Part shown: positions 46,704 to 54,360 of the stretch, piece by piece | Layout of the letters: the number at the start of each line of letters is the position of its first letter | Position numbering within the stretch: position 1 is the stretch's first letter | NCBI GenBank assembly: GCA_017531985.1 | Contig: JAFXJY010000016.1 | Span: 16,351-80,350 of the forward strand | Direction of reading: 5' to 3' | DNA from: Bacteroidaceae bacterium | GTDB lineage: Bacteria; Bacteroidota; Bacteroidia; Bacteroidales; Barnesiellaceae_A | Length of the DNA stretch: 64,000 bases | Program-made: the position numbers and the translations under genes | Notes under the pieces: generated by a model | Told to the model about the DNA's origin: nothing | Seen by the model: only the letters and a program-made list of their open reading frames with translations | Databases searched by the model: none

Positions 46704-49700
46704 ATGGTACTTTTTTTTAAAACTACCCAACAGAATGTTATCGTAGTAGAGAGTAATCACCTATTCTCGGCCGAGGAGAATGCCAAGCTGATATGGCTCT
46801 TCGACAATGCTACACCTATGAGTGAAACAACCCTGACAGGATGGTTTGTAGGACCTCGTAAAGAGATGATCACACCTTGGAGTACAAATGCCGTCGAAAT
46901 TACCCAAAACATGGGCATCGCCGGTATTTCACGCATTGAAGAGTTCTATCCCGTTGCCGGTGAAAATGCCTCTTACGACAAGATGTTGCAGCGTCTGTAC
47001 AATGGTATCGACGATACAATATTTGCCATCAACAAGCAACCCGATGCCATTGTTCATATCGACGACATCGAAGCATATAACCTCAGCGAGGGACTCGCTC
47101 TCAGTGATGACGAGATAACCTATCTGCGTGAGTTGAGCAACCGTTTAGGTCGTCCGCTCACTGATAGTGAAGTATTTGGTTTCTCACAAGTCAACTCGGA
47201 GCACTGCCGCCACAAGATTTTCAACGGAGTCTTCATTATCGATGGTGAGGAAAAAGAGAGTTCGCTCTTCAAACTCATCAAAAAGACATCAGAATACAAT
47301 CCCAACAAACTCGTATCGGCTTATAAAGACAATGTTGCCTTTGTCGAAGGACCGGTTATAGAACAATTTGCACCCGTCAATCCCGAGACTGCCGACTACT
47401 TCGAGGTACGCGATGTAAAAACCGTTATCTCGCTCAAAGCCGAGACACACAACTTCCCCACAACCGTCGAGCCATTCAATGGAGCTGCTACCGGTACCGG
47501 TGGTGAAATACGCGACCGTCTGGGTGGCGGTAAAGCCAGTCTGCCCATCGCAGGTACTGCCGTATATATGACCTCATATCCTCGCAGCGAGCAAGGTCGT
47601 ATGTGGGAAGAACGTGCTATGGCTGCCCGCAAATGGCTCTATCAGACCCCCGAAGAGATACTCATCAAGGCCTCAAACGGAGCATCCGACTTCGGTAATA
47701 AATTTGGTCAACCCCTTATCTGCGGCTCATTGCTCACATTCGAGCATGCCGAGAACGACAAAAAATATGCCTACGACAAGGTCATCATGCTGGCTGGTGG
47801 AGTAGGATTCGGAACCATGCGTGATGCCATCAAGGGTACACCCGCACCCGGTGAGAAAGTCGTGGTAATGGGTGGCGACAACTACCGCATCGGTATGGGC
47901 GGTGGAGCCGTATCATCGGTCGAGACCGGACAATATGCCAATGCCATAGAGCTGAACGCCGTACAACGTGCTAACCCCGAGATGCAGAAACGCGTATCGA
48001 ACGTCGTGCGTGCATTAGCCGAGAGCGACGACAATCCCATCATATCTATCCACGATCATGGAGCAGGAGGTCACCTCAATGCCCTGTCAGAGTTGGTCGA
48101 AGCCACAGGTGGTAAAATCGACATGGCAGCTCTACCCGTAGGCGACCCCACACTCTCGGCCAAGGAAATAGTAGGTAATGAGAGTCAGGAACGCATGGGT
48201 ATGATCATACGCGAAGAGAACATCGACCGCGTGCGTCGCATTGCCGATCGCGAACGAGCACCCATGTACGTCGTAGGCGAGACAACCGGTGACGACCGCT
48301 TTGTCTTTGAGCAAGCCGACGGCGTGCGACCCATCGACCTCGCCATGGACGACATGTTTGGCAAAGCCCCTCGCACCTACATGCGTGACAATACTATCGA
48401 CGAAAGTTATATCGATGCCAATTACAACGTAGCACAACTCGATGAATACGTCGAGCAAGTACTGCAACTCGAAGCCGTAGCTTGTAAAGACTGGCTCACC
48501 AACAAAGTAGACCGCTCGGTAACAGGTAAAATAGCCCGCCAACAATGCCAAGGCGAGATACAACTCCCCCTCAGCGACTGCGGTGTAGTAGCACTCGACT
48601 ATCGCGGACGTGCCGGTATAGCAACATCCATAGGTCATGCACCACAAGCTGCCCTTATCGACCCCGCAGCAGGTTCGGTACTCGCCATCGCCGAGGCACT
48701 TACCAACATCGTGTGGGCACCGCTTGCCGACGGACTCGACAGCGTGTCGCTCAGTGCCAACTGGATGTGGCCTTGTAAGAACCCCGGCGAAGACGCTCGC
48801 CTATACCGTGCCGTAGAGGCATGTAGCGACTTTGCCTGCTCACTCGGCATCAACATCCCCACCGGCAAAGACTCACTCTCCATGACTCAAAAATACGGAC
48901 AAGACAAAGTATTCTCGCCCGGTACAGTCATCATATCGGCAGGAGCCGAAGTAAGCGACGTACGTCGCGTAGTATCGCCCGTCATGCAAAACGTAGCCGA
49001 CAGTGCCTTCTACTACATCGACTTCTCATTCGACAAGCTCCAACTCGGAGGCTCAGCCTTTGCACAATCGTTGGGAACCATCGGAGCTCAATGTCCCACC
49101 GTACAAGACACCGAATACTTTGCCAATGCCTTCAATGCCGTACAAGACCTCATCAAGCGTGATCTCATCCTGGCAGGACACGACATCTCGGCCGGTGGTA
49201 TCATCACCACACTTCTCGAAATGTGTTTTGCCAACGTCGATGGCGGTATGAACATCAATTTCGACACACTCCCCGAGAAAGACCTCGTGAAGATACTCTT
49301 TGCCGAGAACCCCGGTGTAGTGGTACAGACAGCCCATCCTGCCGAACTCGAAAAACGCCTCAAAGCAGCCGGCGTAGGCTTCCTCCACATAGGTCAACCC
49401 TGCGACGAACGACACATCTTCATCGAAAAAGACGATGCCCAATACCAGTTCTTCATCGACCACCTTCGCGATGTGTGGTATGCCTCGTCCTACCTCCTCG
49501 ACCGCAAGCAGAGTGGCGATAAATGTGCTCGTGAACGCTTCATCAACTACAAGCAACAACCCATCGAATTGCAATTCCCTGCCGACTTCACCGGTAAGTT
49601 GCAACAATACGGCATCAGTGCCGACCGCCGCACACGCAGCGGAGTGCGTGCAGCCATCATCCGCGAAAAAGGCGTTAACGGCGATCGCGAAATGGCCTAC

Positions 49701-50399
49701 TCACTCTACCTCGCAGGCTTCGATGTCAAGGACGTACACATGACCGACCTCATCAGCGGTCGCGAGACACTCGACGACGTCAACATGATAGTATATTGCG
49801 GAGGATTCTCCAACAGCGACGTACTCGGTTCAGCCAAAGGTTGGGCAGGAGGCTTCCTCTACAACGAACAAGCCCGTCAGACACTACAACGCTTCTACGA
49901 CCGTCCCGACACACTCTCGCTCGGTATATGCAACGGCTGTCAGCTCATGGTCGAACTCGGCTTGCTCACCCCCGACCACGACCAGAAGCCCCGCATGCGT
50001 CACAACGAGTCGCACAAGTTCGAGAGCAACTTCATCGGACTCACCATCCCCGAGAACAACTCCGTCATGTTCCGCACACTTGCCGGCAGCAAACTCGGTA
50101 TATGGATAGCCCACGGCGAAGGAAAATTTGAGTTCCCCTACACAACCGACCGCTACAACGTCATCGCACGCTACAACTACGATGCCTATCCGGCCAACCC
50201 CAACGGTTCGCCCGAAGCAATAGCCGGTATATGCAGTGCCGACGGTCGACACCTCGCCATGATGCCCCACTTAGAGCGAGCCATCTTCCCATGGCAATGC
50301 GGATACTATCCCGCCCAACGTCGCCTCACCGACGAAGTGACACCATGGATCGAAGCTTTCGTCAACGCCCGCCGTTGGGTCGAAGAACACACCCGATAA
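46704..50399 (+). CDS. purL: Phosphoribosylformylglycinamidine synthase, large form
   Basis: This 1231-aa single-chain PurL converts FGAR, glutamine and ATP to FGAM in purine synthesis. The synthase part has VNSEHCRHKIFNGVF, KAETHNFPTTVEPFNGAATGTGGEIRD and SIHDHGAGGHLNALSELVE. The C-terminal class I glutaminase has the nucleophile Cys in SLGICNGCQLMVELG and the His-Glu pair near MMPHLERAIFPWQ. The large fused form is usual in Bacteroidota and Proteobacteria. GC content and Tyr/Asn codon use become noticeably more GC-ending towards its 3' half. Confidence 0.98.
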   Translation: MVLFFKTTQQNVIVVESNHLFSAEENAKLIWLFDNATPMSETTLTGWFVGPRKEMITPWSTNAVEITQNMGIAGISRIEEFYPVAGENASYDKMLQRLYNGIDDTIFAINKQPDAIVHIDDIEAYNLSEGLALSDDEITYLRELSNRLGRPLTDSEVFGFSQVNSEHCRHKIFNGVFIIDGEEKESSLFKLIKKTSEYNPNKLVSAYKDNVAFVEGPVIEQFAPVNPETADYFEVRDVKTVISLKAETHNFPTTVEPFNGAATGTGGEIRDRLGGGKASLPIAGTAVYMTSYPRSEQGRMWEERAMAARKWLYQTPEEILIKASNGASDFGNKFGQPLICGSLLTFEHAENDKKYAYDKVIMLAGGVGFGTMRDAIKGTPAPGEKVVVMGGDNYRIGMGGGAVSSVETGQYANAIELNAVQRANPEMQKRVSNVVRALAESDDNPIISIHDHGAGGHLNALSELVEATGGKIDMAALPVGDPTLSAKEIVGNESQERMGMIIREENIDRVRRIADRERAPMYVVGETTGDDRFVFEQADGVRPIDLAMDDMFGKAPRTYMRDNTIDESYIDANYNVAQLDEYVEQVLQLEAVACKDWLTNKVDRSVTGKIARQQCQGEIQLPLSDCGVVALDYRGRAGIATSIGHAPQAALIDPAAGSVLAIAEALTNIVWAPLADGLDSVSLSANWMWPCKNPGEDARLYRAVEACSDFACSLGINIPTGKDSLSMTQKYGQDKVFSPGTVIISAGAEVSDVRRVVSPVMQNVADSAFYYIDFSFDKLQLGGSAFAQSLGTIGAQCPTVQDTEYFANAFNAVQDLIKRDLILAGHDISAGGIITTLLEMCFANVDGGMNINFDTLPEKDLVKILFAENPGVVVQTAHPAELEKRLKAAGVGFLHIGQPCDERHIFIEKDDAQYQFFIDHLRDVWYASSYLLDRKQSGDKCARERFINYKQQPIELQFPADFTGKLQQYGISADRRTRSGVRAAIIREKGVNGDREMAYSLYLAGFDVKDVHMTDLISGRETLDDVNMIVYCGGFSNSDVLGSAKGWAGGFLYNEQARQTLQRFYDRPDTLSLGICNGCQLMVELGLLTPDHDQKPRMRHNESHKFESNFIGLTIPENNSVMFRTLAGSKLGIWIAHGEGKFEFPYTTDRYNVIARYNYDAYPANPNGSPEAIAGICSADGRHLAMMPHLERAIFPWQCGYYPAQRRLTDEVTPWIEAFVNARRWVEEHTR

Positions 50400-50442
50400 G
50401 ACCACACAGAGTAGCCACAGAAAAGCTATTAAGCCCCATTAT

Positions 50443-50483
50443 ACAATCCACATCTTCATAATGCCGAAGGTGTGGATTGTTTG
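50443..50483 (+). terminator. Hairpin after purL
   Basis: ACAATCCACA (from 50443) pairs with TGTGGATTGT (to 50480). Only a short T-run follows, so it is a weaker terminator candidate. Confidence 0.55.
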
Positions 50484-50578
50484 TGAAAGTACCATAGCTG
50501 CATGCTGTATTCTTAGGTATATAAGGGTAATGAATGAGAAATAAAAAATTTTTTTTCATCGCACTGACAGATTTTGCT

Positions 50579-50586
50579 TACCTTTG
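50579..50586 (+). promoter_or_regulatory. Predicted -7 box for the DGR target gene
   Basis: TACCTTTG matches TAnnTTTG; a clear -33 box is not visible. Its position inside the longer open frame from 50534 supports the ATG at 50627 as the true start. Confidence 0.5.
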
Positions 50587-50626
50587 TGTCCTTATCAGTA
50601 AAGAAACTATAACAATCACCCATATC

Positions 50627-52546
50627 ATGAAAGAATATAACGATACCAATCTCGATGACGATGTAGAAGAATACTACACGCATCTACAACCCGATACCCT
50701 CTTGCAGAAGGGAAAGTACCGAATAATTCGTTTTATCAAGAGTGGAGGCTTTGGTTGCACCTATGAAGCCGTAAATACTACATGGCAAGATCGTCGTGTA
50801 GCCATCAAGGAGTTGTACATCGACGACTTCTGTCACCGTCGTCCGCAAGATGGACGCGTGACCATCACCACGCAGAACAAGAAACCACTCTTTGAGAAGC
50901 TCCGCAAAAAGTTCTGGGACGAAGCCAACCGCATCAACCAACTCACACACCCCGGAGTGGTGCGAGTAACCGACTTTTTCGAGGAGAACGGTACGGTCTA
51001 TTACGTCATGGACTACATCGAGGGAAACTCCCTTCACGACCTAATTGCAAAAAATGGTGCATTGAGCGAAGCCAAAGCATTGTATTACATCCGTCAGGTA
51101 GCCGAGGCATTGCAGTATGTTCATGAAGCAGGTTTGATGCACTTAGACATCAAGCCCGGCAACATTATGGTCAGTGACAAGGATAAGGCCATCCTCATCG
51201 ACTTCGGCGTGTCGAGGCAGTACGACGAAGTAAGCAATGCCCATACATCCACCCTTGTACCTTACACCGAAGGATTTGCCCCCATCGAGCAGATGGGACG
51301 TAATGTCAGAGAGTTTGGAGCAGCCACCGACATCTATGCCTTGGGAGCTACCCTATATGCCCTACTCACAGGCGAATCACCCCTCTCAGCCACCATATTG
51401 GCTTCGGGCGAGAAGTTACCCGCATTACCGTCCAAGATAAGTGCCACCACCCGCCGAGCCGTCCTCTCGGCCATGAGCATCAACAAAGACAATCGTCCGC
51501 AATCGGTAGCCGAGTTCCTCGCCCTGTTGGATGGGAAAAAGACGGGCGGAGGTAGGAGCGGAGGCAGCAAACCTAAGTCCGACAAGCCCTTCCCATGGCC
51601 ATTGGTAGCGTTGGCAGGCGTAGTATTGGGTGTAGCAGCAATTATAGGTAACAAAGGAGATGATACGCAGGTAGATGACCTGCAAGTTGATGCGACCGAA
51701 ACAGAACGTATTGTCGATGAGGTAAAGAGTAATCATGATACGAAAAAAGAAGGTAACGGCTTAGACATCTTCCCCACGTTATCGTATGATGAAATGGTCT
51801 ATGTAGAGGGAGGCGAGTTCATGATGGGTTCACAATCGACCAACAGCAGTAGTGCCTATTATGATTATGAAGCAGGTAGTGATGAAAGTCCTGTACACAA
51901 AGTGACACTCTCATCTTATTATATAGGCAAATATGAAGTCACCCAGCAACTGTGGGAATATGTGATGAATTACAGTGGAGCGACCACAGATGGGACTATA
52001 TTTAGTCCGGTAGCATCCGATCCATGGTTAGGCGATTACAATCCCACATCGAGCTATGGAAAGGGCGATTATTATCCGGCTTATTATGTGAGTTATGACG
52101 ATATAGTAAATCACTTTCTGCCACGACTCAATAAGATAACAGGCAAGACTTATCGTCTGCCCACCGAGGCAGAGTGGGAGTATGCCGCCCGGGGCGGCAA
52201 CAAGTCGCAAGGGTGCAAGTACAGTGGCAGCCATTCCATCGACCGCGTAGCGTGGTACGACGGCAATAGTGGAAACAAGACACATGCCGTAGCCACCAAG
52301 CAAGCCAACGAGTTGGGACTCTACGACATGAGCGGTAATGTGTGGGAATGGTGCAGTGGTTGGTATGGCAGTTACAGTTCGTCAAGCCAGACCAATCCCA
52401 AGGGAGCAAGCAGTGGTCAATACCGCGTCAGCCGCGGTGGTAGCTGGAGCGACTATGCTCGCTACTGTCGCGTCTCTAATCGCGACCACTTTACCCCGTC
52501 GGACCGCTACTACGACCTCGGCTTCCGCGTAGTTCTTGTTCCTTAG
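50627..52546 (+). CDS. DGR target: membrane Ser/Thr kinase fused to a variable FGE-sulfatase/C-type-lectin-fold domain
   Basis: From the ATG at 50627 the protein is 639 aa. Residues about 30-300 form a kinase: FIKSGGFGCTYEAV, Lys61 in VAIKEL, Asp174 in HLDIKPGN and Asp192 in IDFGVS, all apparently intact. A membrane helix (about 324-341, WPLVALAGVVLGVAAII) follows a Gly/Lys-rich linker. Residues about 388-639 are a formylglycine-generating-enzyme (FGE)-like domain: MVYVEGGEFMMGS, YYIGKYEVTQQLWEYV, YRLPTEAEWEYAARGG, DMSGNVWEWCSGW. The last 41 residues contain the variable repeat, from RVSRGGSW to LGFRVV. Thirteen codons there differ from the template (residues 599, 602, 608-610, 613, 620-622, 626, 628-630). 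With the kinase inside the cell, the variable domain would face the periplasm, like a receptor kinase. Confidence 0.93.
   Translation: MKEYNDTNLDDDVEEYYTHLQPDTLLQKGKYRIIRFIKSGGFGCTYEAVNTTWQDRRVAIKELYIDDFCHRRPQDGRVTITTQNKKPLFEKLRKKFWDEANRINQLTHPGVVRVTDFFEENGTVYYVMDYIEGNSLHDLIAKNGALSEAKALYYIRQVAEALQYVHEAGLMHLDIKPGNIMVSDKDKAILIDFGVSRQYDEVSNAHTSTLVPYTEGFAPIEQMGRNVREFGAATDIYALGATLYALLTGESPLSATILASGEKLPALPSKISATTRRAVLSAMSINKDNRPQSVAEFLALLDGKKTGGGRSGGSKPKSDKPFPWPLVALAGVVLGVAAIIGNKGDDTQVDDLQVDATETERIVDEVKSNHDTKKEGNGLDIFPTLSYDEMVYVEGGEFMMGSQSTNSSSAYYDYEAGSDESPVHKVTLSSYYIGKYEVTQQLWEYVMNYSGATTDGTIFSPVASDPWLGDYNPTSSYGKGDYYPAYYVSYDDIVNHFLPRLNKITGKTYRLPTEAEWEYAARGGNKSQGCKYSGSHSIDRVAWYDGNSGNKTHAVATKQANELGLYDMSGNVWEWCSGWYGSYSSSSQTNPKGASSGQYRVSRGGSWSDYARYCRVSNRDHFTPSDRYYDLGFRVVLVP
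52419..52536 (+). repeat. DGR variable repeat (VR)
   Basis: This 118-bp segment at the 3' end of the target gene aligns without gaps to TR at 54104-54221 (offset 1685). Fifteen positions differ, at 52421, 52423, 52431, 52449, 52451, 52454, 52463, 52484, 52487, 52490, 52491, 52502, 52508, 52511 and 52514. In every case the template has A; the VR bases are G (6), T (7) and C (2). The last 22 bases before 52536 are identical to TR and nearly A-free, as expected for the region where retrohoming starts (IMH). Confidence 0.97.
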
Positions 52547-52564
52547 TTTTAGAGGGTCATTCAT

Positions 52565-52578
52565 CGGAGATAAGCTAA
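52565..52578 (+). repeat. 14-bp inverted repeat, left copy (DGR cassette border)
   Basis: CGGAGATAAGCTAA at 52565-52578 is the exact reverse complement of TTAGCTTATCTCCG at 54225-54238. The left copy lies 28 bp after VR and the right copy 3 bp after TR, so they bracket the accessory, RT and TR part of the element. Confidence 0.8.
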
Positions 52579-52586
52579 TAAAAAAA

Positions 52587-52641
52587 GCCTTTGAACCGGC
52601 GGGCAGGGCAAGGGACAAGCCCTGCAAGTGGGTTCAAAGGC
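52587..52641. other. Strong hairpin/cruciform downstream of VR
   Basis: GCCTTTGAACC (52587-52597) pairs perfectly with GGTTCAAAGGC (52631-52641), and inside it GCAGGGC (52603-52609) pairs with GCCCTGC (52619-52625). It is flanked by A-runs on both sides, so it would act as a terminator only for minus-strand transcripts. In the Bordetella phage DGR a hairpin just after VR aids target recognition; this one lies about 50 bp after VR and may have the same role. Confidence 0.7.
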
Positions 52642-52658
52642 CGAAAAAAAATAAGACT

Positions 52659-53123
52659 ATGGAAATTAAAATTTTTGATATTTCATCGCGAGGCAGTGAT
52701 GAAGAATTGGAGAAAATGAATAAATTCATGAGAGGTCATAAAATTCTTGATATTGACCGACAGTTTTATACATCGTCCGACAACATAGGACACTGGTCGA
52801 TACTCGTAACATATCTTCCCACAGTCAATCCCAATGTTGAGCGAAAAGAGAAAGTCGACTATAAATCAGTATTGAGTGAAGAAGATTTTGAAAAGTTTAC
52901 ACGATTGCGAGCCATTCGCAAGCAACTTGCAGCCGACGATGCCGTGCCGGCATATTCGGTATTCTCCGATTCGGAATTGGCTCAGATAGCCCAACTTCCC
53001 CAAGTGCTGATTGGAGAAATAAAACGCATATCGGGAATAGGCGAAAAGCGTGTCGAGAAATATGGCAAATTGCTGTGTGCAGCTTATAACAACGAAGATG
53101 AAGCGAGTAGGGTATCTGATTGA
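52659..53123 (+). CDS. HRDC-domain DGR accessory protein
   Basis: From the ATG at 52659 (MEIKIFDISSRGSDEELEKM) this is 154 aa. The N-terminal 60 residues are unassigned, with DRQFYTSSDNIGHWSILVTYL. Residues about 70-150 form an HRDC-like nucleic-acid-binding domain: FEKFTRLRAIRKQLAADDAVPAYSVFSDSELAQIA and EIKRISGIGEKRVEKYGKLL. HRDC proteins replace Avd as the accessory factor in part of the DGR family. Its end overlaps the RT start by 26 bp, implying translational coupling. It probably helps the RT bind its RNA or DNA. Confidence 0.88.
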   Translation: MEIKIFDISSRGSDEELEKMNKFMRGHKILDIDRQFYTSSDNIGHWSILVTYLPTVNPNVERKEKVDYKSVLSEEDFEKFTRLRAIRKQLAADDAVPAYSVFSDSELAQIAQLPQVLIGEIKRISGIGEKRVEKYGKLLCAAYNNEDEASRVSD

Positions 53124-54099
53124 CCGTATAGCCGATGTTGATAATTTATTGCAGGCTTATTATCAAGCTCGTAGAGGGAAACATGATAAGTATGGAGTAA
53201 AGGAATATGGAAAAAACCTAACAGATAATATCTTGTGCTTGCGAAGACAAATATTATCAACAGAAGTAGATGTGGGAAAATATCACTATTTCAAGATCTA
53301 TGATCCCAAGGAAAGACAGATATGTGCAGCACCATTTAGCGAGCGAGTGTTACACCATGCTATCATAAATGTGTGCAAACCATATTTTGAGCGACATCTT
53401 ATCTATGATACATATGCCACACGCGATGGAAAGGGTGTATATGCAGCAATAGATAGAGCAAGAGTGGCTATGAAAAAGTATCGCTATGTTGCCAAATTGG
53501 ATGTGCGTAAGTATTTCGACTCTATTTCGCACACCGTATTAAAAACAAAGTTGCGTAGACTCTTTAAAGACCCTTATTTGCTGACGATATTAGAAAAGAT
53601 TATTGATACATATCATGTAGAGCCGGGCAGAGGCATACCTATTGGCAATCTTACCAGTCAATATTTTGCCAATTATTATCTCTCATCGGTCGATCATTCA
53701 ATGAAAGAAAATCTATCTGTTCCGGTGTATATTAGGTATATGGACGATATATTATTGTTTGCCGATAGAAGAGAAGATATATATCGTTATGTGGAGGAAA
53801 TAGAGTTAATCATGCACCGAACCGTTTTGTTAAATCTTAAACCAGCGGTGGTACAACAAACTCAATATGGAATTTCATTTTTGGGTTATATGTTATATCC
53901 CCATAAAATTTTGCTTAATCGTCGCAGTAAAATAAGGTTTAGAAAAAAGTTGCAGATGTATGAGCAATATAGACAGAGTGGTCGATGGAGTGAAGTACAA
54001 TATCTGCAACACATAACACCATTATTATCATTTGCACAGAAAGCCTTTACACATGGTATGCGTAATGATATATGCAATAGATACTGTAACAGTCGTTAG
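53098..54099 (+). CDS. Diversity-generating retroelement reverse transcriptase
   Basis: From the ATG at 53098 (MKRVGYLIDRIADVDNLLQAYYQ) this RT has 333 aa. Its palm has KLDVRKYFDSI (Asp135), GIPIGNLTSQYFANYYL (residues 179-195) and YIRYMDDILLF (Asp216/Asp217). The IGNxxSQ form of motif 4 is characteristic of DGR RTs, in place of the QGxxxSP of group II intron and other RTs. No maturase or endonuclease domain follows. It should copy the TR RNA while misincorporating opposite adenines. TR begins 5 bp after its stop codon. Confidence 0.97.
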   Translation: MKRVGYLIDRIADVDNLLQAYYQARRGKHDKYGVKEYGKNLTDNILCLRRQILSTEVDVGKYHYFKIYDPKERQICAAPFSERVLHHAIINVCKPYFERHLIYDTYATRDGKGVYAAIDRARVAMKKYRYVAKLDVRKYFDSISHTVLKTKLRRLFKDPYLLTILEKIIDTYHVEPGRGIPIGNLTSQYFANYYLSSVDHSMKENLSVPVYIRYMDDILLFADRREDIYRYVEEIELIMHRTVLLNLKPAVVQQTQYGISFLGYMLYPHKILLNRRSKIRFRKKLQMYEQYRQSGRWSEVQYLQHITPLLSFAQKAFTHGMRNDICNRYCNSR

Positions 54100-54103
54100 A
54101 TAG

Positions 54104-54221
54104 AAAAACGCGTCAACCGCGGTGGTAGCTGGAACAACAATGCTCGCAACTGTCGCGTCTCTAATCGCAACAACAATACCCCGTCGAACCGCAACAACAA
54201 CCTCGGCTTCCGCGTAGTTCT
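54104..54221 (+). repeat. DGR template repeat (TR)
   Basis: 118 bp starting right after the RT gene, identical to VR except at 15 of its 34 adenines. Read in the target frame it is rich in AAC/AAT: clusters of Asn codons correspond to variable residues 608-610, 620-622 and 628-630. In that frame it runs into a stop (CTA TCT TAG) just past the repeat, as if derived from the 3' end of a target gene. It is non-coding in its present place and is expected to be transcribed with the RT gene. Confidence 0.97.
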
Positions 54222-54224
54222 ATC

Positions 54225-54238
54225 TTAGCTTATCTCCG
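54225..54238 (-). repeat. 14-bp inverted repeat, right copy (DGR cassette border)
   Basis: TTAGCTTATCTCCG, reverse complement of 52565-52578. The match stops exactly at both ends. Confidence 0.8.
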
Positions 54239-54244
54239 GTGGAT

Positions 54245-54358
54245 GCCCGATATAAACAGACTGTTATATTGCCTAATATGGGCAAAATGAGAAGATGAAA
54301 ATCTTCAGTTATCAAGGAGGTGGTAGGTAATGATAGATTATTCGAAGCCTCCTTGATA
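54245..54358 (+). other. Three consecutive inverted repeats after TR (possible DGR RNA scaffold)
   Basis: A near-palindrome around 54250-54269 (ATATAAACAGACTGTTATAT), a hairpin GAAGAT-GAAA-ATCTTC with a GNRA loop (54291-54306), and an 11-bp stem TATCAAGGAGG/CCTCCTTGATA (54310-54320 with 54348-54358). DGR RTs need structured RNA 3' of TR for priming, so this tract is a candidate; the last stem may also end the transcript. Confidence 0.5.
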
Positions 54359-54360
54359 CA

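Noticed and set aside
52536..52658. Extension of the HRDC protein start upstream to 52536
   Set aside because: It would begin inside the target gene end and translate through the large hairpin; the ATG at 52659 gives a sensible N-terminus.
54104..54221. TR as a decayed duplicate of the target gene 3' end (pseudogene)
   Set aside because: Random decay would put mismatches at all bases. All 15 lie on template adenines, and the copy sits directly after a DGR RT.
52565..54238. The 14-bp inverted repeat as ends of an insertion sequence
   Set aside because: No transposase lies between them and no target-site duplication was seen; HRDC, RT and TR account for the interval.
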